DNA from: Planctomicrobium piriforme
GTDB taxonomy: Bacteria; Planctomycetota; Planctomycetia; Planctomycetales; Planctomycetaceae
Direction: 5' to 3'
DNA length: 64,000 bases
Assembly: GCF_900113665.1 (NCBI RefSeq)
Contig: NZ_FOQD01000022.1
Coordinates: 26,463 to 90,462 of the forward strand
Both the position numbers and the translations under genes were made by a program. The stretch's first letter is position 1, and each line of letters opens with the position of its first letter. Below, in pieces: positions 41,518 through 51,719 of this stretch. The notes below the pieces were generated by a model. It made no database searches. It was not told the DNA's origin and saw only the letters and a program-made list of their open reading frames with translations.

Positions 41518-44334
41518 ATGACTGCCGATGGTCACTACAGTCAACCTCAACTGTTTCAGCTTCTCGCAGAGAATGTGAAGGATTATGCGATCTTTGTGAT
41601 CACGCAGGATCGCCGCGTGCAAACCTGGACAATGGGAGCAGAGCGGTTACTGGGATATACGGCCGATGAAATCATTGGCCACTCGGCGGACATTTTGTTT
41701 ACGCCCGAGGATTTACTGAACAATGAGCCCGTCCGGGAAGTGGAAGGGGCATTGACCACAGGCCGCGGGGAAGATGACCGCTGGCATGTGCGGAAAGACG
41801 GCACGCGATTCTGGTCGAGCGGCGTCCTGACGCCGCTACGGAGCGAAGACCATGCGCTGCTGGGTTTCGCCAAAATTATGCGGGATCAATCCAACTGGAA
41901 ACGCGCTGACGAAGCGCGGCGCGAAGGGGAGGCCCGCTTATTGGCGCTGGCGGATAACTTGCCGCAGGGCGCGATCTACCGCGCCACATTCAATCCCGAG
42001 AGCCGAAGCCGGCGGATTGAATTCCTGAGCGCGGGCAGCGCACAGCTGTTGGGGCTCACGCCGGAAGAGGCCCGCGCGCAGGGAGACGTGTTCGACCAAC
42101 TGGTTCACGTGGATGATTTGCACCGCGTGCAACACGCCGAGCAAGCGGTGCTGGCCGGACAGCATCACTTCGACTTGGAATTTCGCATCCGTCACCGTTC
42201 CGGCGCGGTGCGGTGGGTGCATTGCCGGGCAGCGCCCCATCGCTGGGTTGGCGGCGAACTCGTGTGGGACGGAGTGATGCTTGATGTCACCGATCGGAAA
42301 TCGGCCGAAGCGGCGCTGCGGGAACAAGAGGACTGGCTGAAGCTGGCCTTAGAAGCAGGCAAAATGGGAACCTGGAAATGGGAGCTCAACACCGGCCAAT
42401 TTCACTGGTCGGAGGAGATGCAGCGTCTCCACGGGCAAGTGCCGGCCGACTCCGCGGGCATTTGCGAACTGGACCAGCAGAATATTCATCCCGCTGATCG
42501 CACGCGGGTCGCCTCAGCCCTTCAGAACGCGGTGACCACCGGCACATACAAAATTGAATATCGGGTTGTCTGGCCCGAGGGAGGGACGCACTGGATTGAA
42601 GCCCGGGGCCGCGTCTTTCGGGACACCGAGGAGCGGCCGCGGCACCTCATTGGCGTTGGCCATGATGTGACAGATCGCAAGCGCGTCGAGGCGGATCTGC
42701 GATTCCTCGCGGAAGCAAGCGAGGCGTTATCGCAGCTCACAGACTATCAGGACACACTTGACCGAGTCGCCGCTCTTGCCGTCCCGCACTTCGCCGATTG
42801 GTGCGCGGTGTTTGTTGCGAATGACGCGGGAAATCTCGATCTCCAGGCACTCGCCCATATCGACTCCGGACGACTCAAGCATGCCCGCGAGCTGCAGGCC
42901 CGCTGGCCGCAAAGGCAAGAGTCGCCCCGCGGCATTTCTCATGTGTATCGGACCGGGGATACGATTTTGGTGTCGGAGGTCACCGACGAGCACCTGCGGG
43001 AATGTGCCCCTGAGGAGGAATATTTTCAGCAACTGAAAAAACTCGGCATCCGATCTTACATGTGTGTTCCCCTCACCGTCCGTGAGATGGTCCGGGGCGT
43101 CCTGGTTTTTGCCGCCGCCCAATCCGGACGGAACTACTCTACCGCGGACCTCAATCTGGCCGAAGATCTCGGGCGACGCTCGGCAATTGCCAGCGAGAAC
43201 GCTCGACTGTACTCGGCCAGTCGGGCCGAAGCTCAAAGAAAAGATGAGTTCCTGGCGATGCTTGCCCACGAACTACGCAATCCGCTAGTGCCAATTCGCA
43301 GCGGCCTAGACTTGCTGCAACTCAGCGACATCGAGCATGAGATCGTCGAAATGATGCAGGAGCAAACCGACCATCTGGTACGACTGGTCGATGACTTGCT
43401 CGACGTCTCGCGAATCATGCGGGGCAAAGTCGAATTAAGAAGGGAAATGGTGGATCTGGCGGCAGTTGTCCGCCGCGCGGCGGACGTGATCAGGCCGCAG
43501 ATCCTGCAATTGAGCCAGTCGCTGTCCATCAGTTTGCCGGCTGCACCCGCATGGATTGACGCAGATCCCGTCCGAATGGCCCAAGTCGTGGGCAATCTCC
43601 TCAACAATGCATCGAAGTACACGCCGCCAAATGGCACGATCTGGATCTCTCTGGAGGCTCTCGATCGCTCGATCCTGCTCTGTGTCAAAGACTCGGGGAT
43701 CGGTATCCCGCCGGAACTGATACCCCACTTATTTGATCTGTTCATGCAGGACGAGCGCAGCATCGATCGTTCCCAGGGAGGCTTGGGAATCGGTCTCACG
43801 GTCGTCAAGAATCTTGTTGAATTGCACGGCGGCAGGGTCCAGGCCCGCAGCGCGGGGATCGGACAGGGCAGCGAGTTCACGGTCCACCTGCCGCGGGGCG
43901 CGGCCCCCGCCAATTTCGAACCGGCGGCTCCTGCGGTGCAGCCCACCACTCAACTGAACATCCTGATTGTGGATGACAACGTCAGCGCCGCCGTGCTGCT
44001 CGCGCGCCTCTTGGGAAAGCTGGGGAACCATCAGGTGGAACTTGCATACGACGGGATGCGGGCGCTCGAAGTTCTACAGGGACAGACGCCGGACCTCATC
44101 TTACTTGACATTGGCCTTCCGCTGCTGGACGGCTATGAAGTGGTTCGCCGTCTTCGTCGCATTCCCCAATTCGAGCGAGTACGCGTCGTCGCACTGACTG
44201 GCTATGGATCTGAAGCAGACAGGCGCCAGGCGCTTGAGGCGGGCTTTGATGAGCATCTGGTCAAACCGCCGTCGGTCGCCGCGCTGCGAAGGCTGCTCGA
44301 GAGCATGACCGGCGATCACCCGAAGGCGGTTTAG
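41518..44334 (+). CDS. Hybrid histidine kinase, PASx3-GAF-HisKA-HATPase-REC
   Basis: 938 residues from ATG 41518, preceded by AAGG; a GTG three codons upstream is possible. Domains in order: PAS (about 12-130; DYAIFVITQDRRVQTWTMGAERLLGY), PAS (140-265), PAS/PAC (270-395; WKWELNTGQFHWSEEMQRLHG), GAF (about 400-560), HisKA with LAMLAHELRNPL near 582, HATPase_c (about 685-800; NNASKYT, DSGIGIPPEL, GGLGIGLTVV) and a receiver (about 820-930; LLDIGLPLLDG). There is no membrane segment. It closely resembles the kinase at 46.6-50.7 kb in its HisKA-REC part (AHELRNPL, RLVDDLLD), so the two are paralogues. Signal unknown; GAF/PAS could bind small ligands or haem. Confidence 0.93.
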   Translation: MTADGHYSQPQLFQLLAENVKDYAIFVITQDRRVQTWTMGAERLLGYTADEIIGHSADILFTPEDLLNNEPVREVEGALTTGRGEDDRWHVRKDGTRFWSSGVLTPLRSEDHALLGFAKIMRDQSNWKRADEARREGEARLLALADNLPQGAIYRATFNPESRSRRIEFLSAGSAQLLGLTPEEARAQGDVFDQLVHVDDLHRVQHAEQAVLAGQHHFDLEFRIRHRSGAVRWVHCRAAPHRWVGGELVWDGVMLDVTDRKSAEAALREQEDWLKLALEAGKMGTWKWELNTGQFHWSEEMQRLHGQVPADSAGICELDQQNIHPADRTRVASALQNAVTTGTYKIEYRVVWPEGGTHWIEARGRVFRDTEERPRHLIGVGHDVTDRKRVEADLRFLAEASEALSQLTDYQDTLDRVAALAVPHFADWCAVFVANDAGNLDLQALAHIDSGRLKHARELQARWPQRQESPRGISHVYRTGDTILVSEVTDEHLRECAPEEEYFQQLKKLGIRSYMCVPLTVREMVRGVLVFAAAQSGRNYSTADLNLAEDLGRRSAIASENARLYSASRAEAQRKDEFLAMLAHELRNPLVPIRSGLDLLQLSDIEHEIVEMMQEQTDHLVRLVDDLLDVSRIMRGKVELRREMVDLAAVVRRAADVIRPQILQLSQSLSISLPAAPAWIDADPVRMAQVVGNLLNNASKYTPPNGTIWISLEALDRSILLCVKDSGIGIPPELIPHLFDLFMQDERSIDRSQGGLGIGLTVVKNLVELHGGRVQARSAGIGQGSEFTVHLPRGAAPANFEPAAPAVQPTTQLNILIVDDNVSAAVLLARLLGKLGNHQVELAYDGMRALEVLQGQTPDLILLDIGLPLLDGYEVVRRLRRIPQFERVRVVALTGYGSEADRRQALEAGFDEHLVKPPSVAALRRLLESMTGDHPKAV

Positions 44335-44835
44335 CAACGGTGCCGCCCGCGCCTTGGAAGCGGCCGACTCGAACGGGAGACGGTGTCATTGGGACACTTC
44401 TTGGCAGGGTGTACTGCTGGGGGATTCGGAGGGCCCATCGCCGGGATCCGCCGGATCACTCACGAACTGGATGACTGTTATACGCAAACAATCCAGATCA
44501 TCCCGGCCCGGCGGCCTGCCATGAAACCTCTGTGCGCGCGCTGCGAGCAGCGATTGAGCCACGATGACGGAGCCTGAATCGTCAGCGCGTGAACGTCGCG
44601 GTCATCGACCTTGGTCCCAGTGAGTGTCGCGGTTGACCCGGGAGAGGCGTTTCGTTACGCCGAGTCGGGATCGCTGTGAAACGATGGGTTCAAACATTTA
44701 GGCGTCCACGCTCTGCGGCGGCGACTAGACCGGTCTGAGGACGAGTACCGCAGCGTCACACGCCCATCGCTCGCGCGGCGCTGCGATTCAGCTTGGCGAG
44801 CAGTGAAGTCTTTTCCCACCGTCATCACCGCTTTT
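44335..44835. other. Intergenic region without a recognised gene
   Basis: 501 bp between the convergent PAS kinase and MscS genes. A 64-codon plus-strand frame (44383-44577) has no family resemblance. No terminator with a T-tract was found. Confidence 0.5.
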
Positions 44836-46275
44836 TCAACAGCGGTTCGATGAGCGATCGTCGTCGCTAAGCAGATTCACGCGGTCATCGGCATTCCGAG
44901 CGGCCTTGGCCTGCTTTTCGATGTCCGCGGTTTCATTCGCCAGCCCTCCCTCAGCGCCGGTCTGCTGTGCATGAGGCCGCCCAACGCCGCCCGGTGCTCC
45001 CGCAGTAGATGTCATCGCTGGTTCCGGTGCGGCTGAGAGGGCTCGGGGCGCGGAGGAATGAGCCGCAATCACGGGGGGACCGCTGACATGGGCCTTGCGA
45101 AGCGCCGCCTTTGCGAGCCGCAGGAGCGCCGAACGGGTCTTGAGGCTGCTGTTTTGCCGGCTGTCAATCCAACAGTAAACTCGCAGCGTCGCGCCACTTA
45201 CGGCCAACTCTTCCACCAGCACCAGTGGTTCAGGATCCTGCAAAACGGCAGGGTGACGCTGCAGCACCTCTAGCACCGCCTCCTGCGCCGACTCCAGCGG
45301 AACCTCCTGCGAGAGCGGGAGAGGGAAATTCAAGCGGATCTTCGGATTCGTCGTGAGATTATTGACGACGTTTTTATAAATCAGCGCATTGGGGATCTGG
45401 AGGTGATTCCCGTCCATGGTCAGGAGGACAGTGCCCCGCGTCGTCACGCTTTGCACGAGCCCCTGCACGGTGATGCCCGCCATGTTATTGACTTCGATCA
45501 GATCACCGAGTTGAAAGGGCCGCTCCATGCTAATGAGGAGACTGGCGAGAAAGTTCTCAGCGATATCGCGAAACGCAATCCCCACGATCAGGCCCGCCAG
45601 CCCAGTGCCTCCGGCCACGGTCAAGGCGAGCTGCGTGAGACCGCAGATGCGGAGAGCCAGGTAGATCCCAATCAGCGCGACCGGAATTGCAACGACTCGA
45701 CCGCCGACTTGTTGCAAGATGGGATTCGGAACGCGGCGGGAAATGATCCGCCGGCCCCAGAAGTCCGCCCATCTGGTCGCGACAAACGTCAGCAACAATA
45801 CGGCCAAGGAGACGACAAACAGCGGGAGTCCTTGGATGGCTTGGCGACTGAGGTCGCGCATCTGATTCCAGGCTGGGCTCAGATCCCAAAGTCGACGCTG
45901 AGTGATGCGAATGCGGTTGACGACGGCGACGACGTCCTCCGTATTTTGCGCCAGATTGCTGGCCCATGCCTGATATTTGGCATCGCTCGTTTCACCATCG
46001 AGTGTGACCACTCCCTGCTGGACCTTTACCTCGCCAGACCGGAACCATTCAGTCGCATCGAGAATTCGAATTAGACGCTGCGCAATCTCATCATCCTGCG
46101 CCTCAGGGATGACATTGACAGATTTTGGCGGCGGCAATGGGGCGGGCTGCGTTGTCGTGCTGGCGCCGGCCGAATCGCCCGCAGCAGGAGGCGCGGGCGC
46201 CGCCGTTTGGGGCAGCGCGACAGAATCCATCAGGAGCCAGAGACATAAACTGAATACGAAGCGTGTGCTTTTCAT
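44836..46275 (-). CDS. BON-MscS mechanosensitive ion channel protein
   Basis: 479 residues from ATG 46275; a TTG three codons upstream is the alternative. A signal peptide (STRFVFSLCLWLLMDSVALPQT) and a Pro-rich linker precede a BON-like domain (about 70-130; LIRILDATEWFRSGEVKVQQGVVTLDG), placing BON in the periplasm. Three membrane segments follow (about 155-175, 200-220, 225-250). The pore-lining and beta domain of MscS reads GLIVGIAFRDIAENFLAS and RPFQLGDLIEVNNMAG, with VQSVTTRGTVLLTMDGNHLQIPNALIYKNVVNN. The C-terminal tail is long and low-complexity. Role: tension-gated efflux under hypo-osmotic shock, in keeping with nearby Nik1-like osmosensor-type kinases. Confidence 0.9.
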   Translation of the reverse strand: MKSTRFVFSLCLWLLMDSVALPQTAAPAPPAAGDSAGASTTTQPAPLPPPKSVNVIPEAQDDEIAQRLIRILDATEWFRSGEVKVQQGVVTLDGETSDAKYQAWASNLAQNTEDVVAVVNRIRITQRRLWDLSPAWNQMRDLSRQAIQGLPLFVVSLAVLLLTFVATRWADFWGRRIISRRVPNPILQQVGGRVVAIPVALIGIYLALRICGLTQLALTVAGGTGLAGLIVGIAFRDIAENFLASLLISMERPFQLGDLIEVNNMAGITVQGLVQSVTTRGTVLLTMDGNHLQIPNALIYKNVVNNLTTNPKIRLNFPLPLSQEVPLESAQEAVLEVLQRHPAVLQDPEPLVLVEELAVSGATLRVYCWIDSRQNSSLKTRSALLRLAKAALRKAHVSGPPVIAAHSSAPRALSAAPEPAMTSTAGAPGGVGRPHAQQTGAEGGLANETADIEKQAKAARNADDRVNLLSDDDRSSNRC

Positions 46276-46633
46276 CCGGTCCAATCGCTCCTGGTGACCC
46301 TCTTTTCCCGGTTTGCCTCCTGCACGCGGCCCGGGCGGTGCTCCAACTCATCCTTGCACAAGGACCACAAGCGTCAATGGCGATGTCTGGAAGTCATCAG
46401 CAGGAATGACCTTGTCGCGGCGGAGGCGTTCAGAGATCTTCTGAGAGGCCTCGCCCGACCACGTCACAGCGCCGAGACGCGGCAGGTGCAACTTGGCTTC
46501 AGTGCATCAACTAGTGCTCTGTCCATGCATTCGGACGCGGGAGCTCATTCGCTTCACCGCGTCGATTGTGCTGCCGAATGGAGAGGTGCTTGAAAGCTGT
46601 GGCGAATCGTGAATGATCCATGCGCTGGGCGAC
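46276..46633. other. Intergenic region without a recognised gene
   Basis: 358 bp between the hybrid kinase (downstream end) and the MscS start. No protein-like frame or repeat was identified. It likely contains the mscS-type gene promoter. Confidence 0.5.
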
Positions 46634-49600
46634 TTAACGAGCGGATGTTCCCTGGCCGCCTACGCTCGTCAGGCGCTTGCGCGTCGCCTCTTGACACTGC
46701 GAGAACAATTTTCGCAGCGCCGTCAGGTCCATCGGTTTTACAAAATGTTGATCAAATCCACTCGCCGCTGTCCGCCGCTTGTCGTCCTCCTGCCCCCACC
46801 CTGTCAGCGCGACGATCAGGATTTCGCCTCCCCACGTCTGACGGCGAATCTGCGCGGTCGCTTCAAAACCGTCCATCTTCGGCATGCCCAAGTCCATCAA
46901 AATCAAATGGGGCCGGAACGCCTCGGCGGTGTGAACCGCCGCTTCGCCGTCGCCGGCCGTTTGCACGAGATGTCCGCTGCGTTCAATCATTAACGCCAGC
47001 ATCCGAGCGGCATCTGTATTATCGTCAACGACGAGCACTCGCAACGGCGAATTCTCCGTTGCCGTGCGAGCCGGGACGGGCGCGTCTTCGCTCGCGCGGG
47101 CGAGCCCCGCCGGCAACCGCATGACAAAATCGCTGCCGCAACCCGGACCTGGGCTAGTCGCACTCACCGTTCCGCCGTGCAGTTCGACCAGCCTGCGGAC
47201 CAGCGTCAGTCCAATTCCAAGCCCTCCTTGCGATCGCTCGACGGACCGATCGACCTGTGTGAACAACTCAAAGATGGATTCGAGCATCGGTGCTGGAATG
47301 CCGATGCCGTTGTCGCGAACGGTGACGACCAGCTCGCCCTCCGCGATCTGACACACCAGATCGATTCGTCCACCCGGAGGCGTGTACCGCGCCGCGTTCG
47401 AGAGCAGGTTCGAGATGACTTGCGTGATTCTTACAGGATCTGCGTCGATTACGACTGGCGTTTCCGGAAGTGTGACGTGCAGGCGATGGCCCGCCTCGGT
47501 GAAGAGAGCCTGCACGGCGTCGACGGCGCGCTGGACCACTTGAGAGAGCAAAAAAGGCTCTTTGCGGAGTACGACTTTCCCGCGAGTGATCCGGGAGATA
47601 TCCAGGAGATCGTCAACGAGTCTGACCAGATGCTCGGTCTGACCCTCCATCGTGGCGACCACTTCTTCGGCCAGCGCGCGATCTTCCAGCGAAATCCTCA
47701 GCAAGTCGAGACCGGTGCGAATGGGCGCCAGCGGATTGCGGAGTTCATGGGCCAGCAATGCAATAAACTCATCCTTTTTCCGGTCGGCGGTGCGTAGTGA
47801 TTCTTCGAGCGCCTGCCGCTCCGTGATGTCTCGCGTCGTCCCTGCCACCGCTTCCACCGCGCCGTCCGCCCCGATCACCGGCACAAAAATGTAATCGTAA
47901 ACGCGGCGTCCTTGTGTCCCCTGGAACGGCACTTCCCCGCGAATCGGTCTGCGGGTCGCACGGACCTGATCGATCTCCCGCTGGTGCATTTCCGCGTGCC
48001 AAGGCGCGTATCCCAGCTCCAGACAGGTCTTGCCGATGGCCTCCTCCCAGGTCCGTCCCCACATGGCCAATAGCGCCTCATTGGCGTAAGTGAAGCGGTA
48101 GTCCAAATCGAAAACATAAACGAGATCGGGAGTGTTCGAGAGCGCGGTTTCGTACAGACGTCGTCGCCGCTCCGCTTCGGCGGTGATGCGGACCAGACTG
48201 CTCTCAGCCCGACGCCGCTCGGTTAAATCAATGCCCTGGACGAGAATCCCCGTGATCTCTCCGCGGATCCCCGCGAGTGGCTGATAGACGAACTCAAGCA
48301 TCCGCTCTTCGAGCTCCATTCCGCTCGCGGTCCGCAGCCAGACGCGTGTCTCGGGGCTCAGGAACGGCTCTCCGGTTTTGTAGACTCGGTCCAGGAGTTC
48401 AAAAAAGCCTTGACCGGACACTTCAGGGATCGCCTCGCGGACGGGCCGACCGATCAGTTCTCGCCTGCCCACCAACTCGCAGTAGCGATTGTTGACGCGC
48501 TCAAAAACGTGCTCCGGACCTCGCAAAACAGCCATGAATGAGGGGGCGAGACGGAAGACCTCTTCAAGTTGGCCGCGTTCGGTCAACACCTGGGCATGCC
48601 AGTTCTGCTCCGCCTGATGTGTCCGCGCGCGCTCCAAGGTCTCCCAGCAACGGTTCACGACCGAGGTGACCAGCAGTATCTCGACCGGCGTCCAGAGACG
48701 CGGGCGGGTCTGGTGCACCGCCATTGCTGCGGTGAAGGCGCCAGCTTTATGCAAGGGAACACAGATGACCGCTGCAGTATTGGTCGCTGCATATGCCGGT
48801 AAAGACGACGGTTCAAGTCGGGAGTCAGTGAGCACGTTGTGCACGATGAAGGCCGTATTCGCCCGCATTGCGCGTTGACATTCTGCACCAAAGGCGGCGA
48901 CCGGCCAGCGGCCGACAATGCTCGGAACGTCGATCGGAAAATCGCCCGTGATCACAAATTCGGCTTCTTGCTCGACTTCAGCGTAGGCGCAGCGGTCGAC
49001 CCCCAGGTGCTCGGCTAGCAGCCGAGCCGTGACGTGCATGATCGCAGACGGATCGGTCAATGGTTGCGTCGCTTCGGAAAGCTGGGTGAGAAAGCGGTGC
49101 CGTTCTTCGCTCGCCCGCAGGGCCAATTCGGCGGCTTTTCTTGCGGAAATATCTTGCACAATGCCGTGCATCCGGAGCAGCTGCCCTCCCTCGTCATAGA
49201 CGCCCCGGCCGCGCGCCGAAATCCAGATTTCCTGATCCCTCTCAGGGACGAGCCGATACTCGATCTCGTAATCGCGGCGCGTCTCGACAGCGTGGAGCGC
49301 CGCAGCGCGGGCACGATCGCGATCGTCTGGGTGTAACCGCTCCCGCAGAGCACTGCGCGTGTGTTGCGACCGCTCTTCGACGCCGTACATTTGTGCAGCG
49401 CGCGTGGATAAGTTCATGAGGTCGGTCGCGGGATCCCACTCCCAAGTGCCGAGGTCGGCAGCGTCGACGGCCAGGCCGAGCGTTTCTGCCAGTCGCGCGC
49501 GTTCGACGTCAGCCCGTTTCCGTTCGGTAATTTCCCAGACGAGTCCCGTGATCAAAACCAATCCCGTTGCGGGATCGCGGCGCGCCACGGCGCGTTCTTC

Positions 49601-50680
49601 GAGCCAGCTCACTTCTCCATCGCGAGGCCGGATCACGCGAAACTGTGTATGCCAGCTGGCGCACTGGGCCGCCGCGTTCTGAACCGCTTCCCGGTGGCGT
49701 TCCGCATCCTCGGGATGGATCAACTTGAGGCCGCTGGAGCCTCGTTCGAGCGACATGCCTGGAGGAAGTCCAAAGACCTCTTCGGCAGTTCCGGACACAT
49801 GAATTTCGTCAGACTGCGGATCCCAGTCCCACGCGCACATGCGTGCGGCACGCAGTGCGGCAACGAGGCGCTCTCGGCTTTCGGAAACGGTTGCCTCGAC
49901 TTGCTTCAGTGGCGTGATGTCCCGCGAGAGAAACAGAAATCCTTTCGCGTTCCCTTTCTCGTCGAAAAGTTCACGGGACGAAAATCGGACTGGCAGTTCG
50001 CAGCCATCACGGCGAGACAAGCGAGCCTCGCACTCTCCTTTGGCGCCAAGTTGTGACAGTTCCTCCCACTGCAGCGTGTTGAGCGGAGCGGTGCCTGGTC
50101 CGCTGGCCCTCAGCAGAAAGACCTCCGGGGCTGAGCGCCCCAGCGATTCTCCCGAGTTCCATCCGCTTAAGAGTTCCGCCGCATGATTCATAAAGCGGAT
50201 TTCGCCGTCGGGGCAGGTGACGAACGCGGCCTCTCCCATACTTTCCAAAATCACGTCAATCCATGGGGGCGAAGGAACTGCTTCCGCCACAACAGACTGC
50301 CGAGGCGGCATATTGCATCTGCGCCAATTCCACATCGCGGTCGCCGCCAGCCCGCACGCAATGGCAATCCAACCAGCAACCCCCGCCCGCACTATCTGCA
50401 GGTTTGCAGGATTCTGCTCGAGCGACCATGCGTCTCGAGTTGTTCGCTGCGAGGCGAAAGCCAGATTGAGATGCCGTTTTTGACCTGCATGCGGTGAACG
50501 CGTTTTCGGCAGCGCCGATCTGACGGCCTGAGAACTGACTCGCACTGCGCCAGTCGGCTGTGAGCGCGTGGCCGGAGAACCGGTCACGTTGCCGTGGCCC
50601 GGCACGGTTGTAGCTGCCAGAAGGAACAGGAAAAAGATGCCGCGTCCTATCCGCTTCCGTGCCGTGGACCCGTTGCTCAT
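46634..50680 (-). CDS. Hybrid histidine kinase with multiple PAS and GAF domains and C-terminal REC
   Basis: 1,348 residues from ATG 50680, preceded by GAGAGGAAAG; a longer frame upstream is rejected. An N-terminal hydrophobic segment (GRGIFFLFLLAATTVPG) and a second near residue 115 (AGVAGWIAIACGLAATAMW) bracket a short periplasmic loop. Then PAS (about 145-265), PAS/PAC (275-395), PAS/PAC (405-530), GAF (540-690), PAS (710-830), PAS (845-960), HisKA with LLAHELRNPLAP near 975, HATPase_c (about 1085-1200; SNAARYT, DNGIGIPAP, GGLGIGLTLV) and a receiver (LMDLGMPKMDG). It is a membrane-bound sensor integrating several inputs; the receiver is terminal and has no output domain. Paralogue of the 41.5-44.3 kb kinase. 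Confidence 0.92.
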   Translation of the reverse strand: MSNGSTARKRIGRGIFFLFLLAATTVPGHGNVTGSPATRSQPTGAVRVSSQAVRSALPKTRSPHAGQKRHLNLAFASQRTTRDAWSLEQNPANLQIVRAGVAGWIAIACGLAATAMWNWRRCNMPPRQSVVAEAVPSPPWIDVILESMGEAAFVTCPDGEIRFMNHAAELLSGWNSGESLGRSAPEVFLLRASGPGTAPLNTLQWEELSQLGAKGECEARLSRRDGCELPVRFSSRELFDEKGNAKGFLFLSRDITPLKQVEATVSESRERLVAALRAARMCAWDWDPQSDEIHVSGTAEEVFGLPPGMSLERGSSGLKLIHPEDAERHREAVQNAAAQCASWHTQFRVIRPRDGEVSWLEERAVARRDPATGLVLITGLVWEITERKRADVERARLAETLGLAVDAADLGTWEWDPATDLMNLSTRAAQMYGVEERSQHTRSALRERLHPDDRDRARAAALHAVETRRDYEIEYRLVPERDQEIWISARGRGVYDEGGQLLRMHGIVQDISARKAAELALRASEERHRFLTQLSEATQPLTDPSAIMHVTARLLAEHLGVDRCAYAEVEQEAEFVITGDFPIDVPSIVGRWPVAAFGAECQRAMRANTAFIVHNVLTDSRLEPSSLPAYAATNTAAVICVPLHKAGAFTAAMAVHQTRPRLWTPVEILLVTSVVNRCWETLERARTHQAEQNWHAQVLTERGQLEEVFRLAPSFMAVLRGPEHVFERVNNRYCELVGRRELIGRPVREAIPEVSGQGFFELLDRVYKTGEPFLSPETRVWLRTASGMELEERMLEFVYQPLAGIRGEITGILVQGIDLTERRRAESSLVRITAEAERRRRLYETALSNTPDLVYVFDLDYRFTYANEALLAMWGRTWEEAIGKTCLELGYAPWHAEMHQREIDQVRATRRPIRGEVPFQGTQGRRVYDYIFVPVIGADGAVEAVAGTTRDITERQALEESLRTADRKKDEFIALLAHELRNPLAPIRTGLDLLRISLEDRALAEEVVATMEGQTEHLVRLVDDLLDISRITRGKVVLRKEPFLLSQVVQRAVDAVQALFTEAGHRLHVTLPETPVVIDADPVRITQVISNLLSNAARYTPPGGRIDLVCQIAEGELVVTVRDNGIGIPAPMLESIFELFTQVDRSVERSQGGLGIGLTLVRRLVELHGGTVSATSPGPGCGSDFVMRLPAGLARASEDAPVPARTATENSPLRVLVVDDNTDAARMLALMIERSGHLVQTAGDGEAAVHTAEAFRPHLILMDLGMPKMDGFEATAQIRRQTWGGEILIVALTGWGQEDDKRRTAASGFDQHFVKPMDLTALRKLFSQCQEATRKRLTSVGGQGTSAR

Positions 50681-50942
50681 CACTTTCCTCTCCGGCCAAT
50701 GTCCTACACCCGACCTGCGACTCGTGACTGCGGACACGAGAGCGTTTCACGCACCCAGATCCGACATTGACGCAGGCTCCGCTCCGCTAGGGGGGTATTG
50801 CGTGGCAACCACTGAACTTTTCTCACGCATGACTTTCGAACATTGTTACCGAAAAATTCCGCTTGCCTAGATCCGCGTCCCGCCGCCGGCGGCGGGGATC
50901 TTTCTCGCCCGGATTCAACCGGCGCTCTTTTCGCTGAATGCT

Positions 50943-50984
50943 AAAAAAAAGCCAGTTCCCTGGCCGCCGCAGCGACCAGGGAAC
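50943..50984 (-). terminator. Rho-independent terminator after the E1-like gene
   Basis: GTTCCCTGG (50955-50963) pairs perfectly with CCAGGGAAC (50976-50984) across a 12-nt loop. On the minus strand it is followed by TGGC and eight T (50943-50950). It lies 36 nt beyond the stop of the E1-like gene and marks the end of the conjugation operon. The remaining spacer 50681-51020 has no gene. Confidence 0.92.
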
Positions 50985-51020
50985 GGGGACGGAAACGAAA
51001 GGATTCGGAAACGCATTCCG

Positions 51021-51719
51021 CTACCGGAACTTATGCTCGGCCGACAAGTTCCCTGAGGGGACATCCGGCACGATCAGTTCATCCGCCAGCAGGTTCAGCA
51101 GCACTTCCGGCGTCACCGGCAGACCACGGAGCCAGCGCGTGAACTGATGCACCATGTACCCCGCGGCGATCCCCGCCGTATAAATTGTGCTGCGCGAGGT
51201 ACACGCGCCCGGCTGGGCCTGCGACTGCGGGAACAGCGTCGTCGGATAATGCCCCCGCGACGCGGGATCCGCCGCGGTCAACACCCGCAGCACCTCCCCC
51301 CGCAGCCGTCCGTCGCACCAGAACTGGCTGCGACGACTCACCGCACGCCAGATCGCCTCGCGGCTGCCGATCGCGTCCACGCAGCAGAACACCACCGCCC
51401 CGATGTCCTGGGCCGGTCGATAGCGGTCAGCCAGCGACTGGACTTCGAGCTGGGGGTCCACGCGCCACAGCTGAGCGGCCGTGGCATCCACCTTGAGCGC
51501 GCCCACGTCTTCGCACAGGTAACCCTGGGTGGTGACATTCGTGGCTTCCACCGTATCAAAGTCGATCAGCTGCAGTCGCCGGACGCCGATGGCCGCCAGC
51601 TGCAACGCCGCTTGGCGGCCGACGGCGCCGACTCCAATCACCGTCACCAACTCCTCCGCCAGCCGCGCTGCCGGAACCAGATCCGCTTGCCTCTCAAACC
51701 GGTCGCTCACGCTGTTCAT
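51021..51719 (-). CDS. ThiF/E1-like ubiquitin-activating adenylyltransferase
   Basis: 232 residues from ATG 51719, which overlaps the JAB gene stop by ATGA. The Rossmann-type E1 fold begins at once: VTVIGVGAVG (25-34) is the ATP-binding glycine loop, LIDFDTVEATNVTTQ (51-65) the Asp-x-Asp...Asn segment, and EDVGALKVD (70-78) holds the conserved Lys-Val. The candidate catalytic Cys is C173 in GACTSRSTIYTAG. Such enzymes adenylate the C-terminus of a Ub-like protein and form a thioester. The minimal size, with no extra domains, is typical of prokaryotic E1s in operons with E2 and JAB genes. Last gene of the operon; its E2, JAB and Ub-like partners are all encoded just upstream. Confidence 0.9.
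   Translation of the reverse strand: MNSVSDRFERQADLVPAARLAEELVTVIGVGAVGRQAALQLAAIGVRRLQLIDFDTVEATNVTTQGYLCEDVGALKVDATAAQLWRVDPQLEVQSLADRYRPAQDIGAVVFCCVDAIGSREAIWRAVSRRSQFWCDGRLRGEVLRVLTAADPASRGHYPTTLFPQSQAQPGACTSRSTIYTAGIAAGYMVHQFTRWLRGLPVTPEVLLNLLADELIVPDVPSGNLSAEHKFR

Noticed and set aside
44383..44577. 64-codon plus-strand frame between kinase and MscS genes
   Set aside because: No ribosome site, no hydrophobic segment and no family motif; it fits a random frame in GC-rich DNA.
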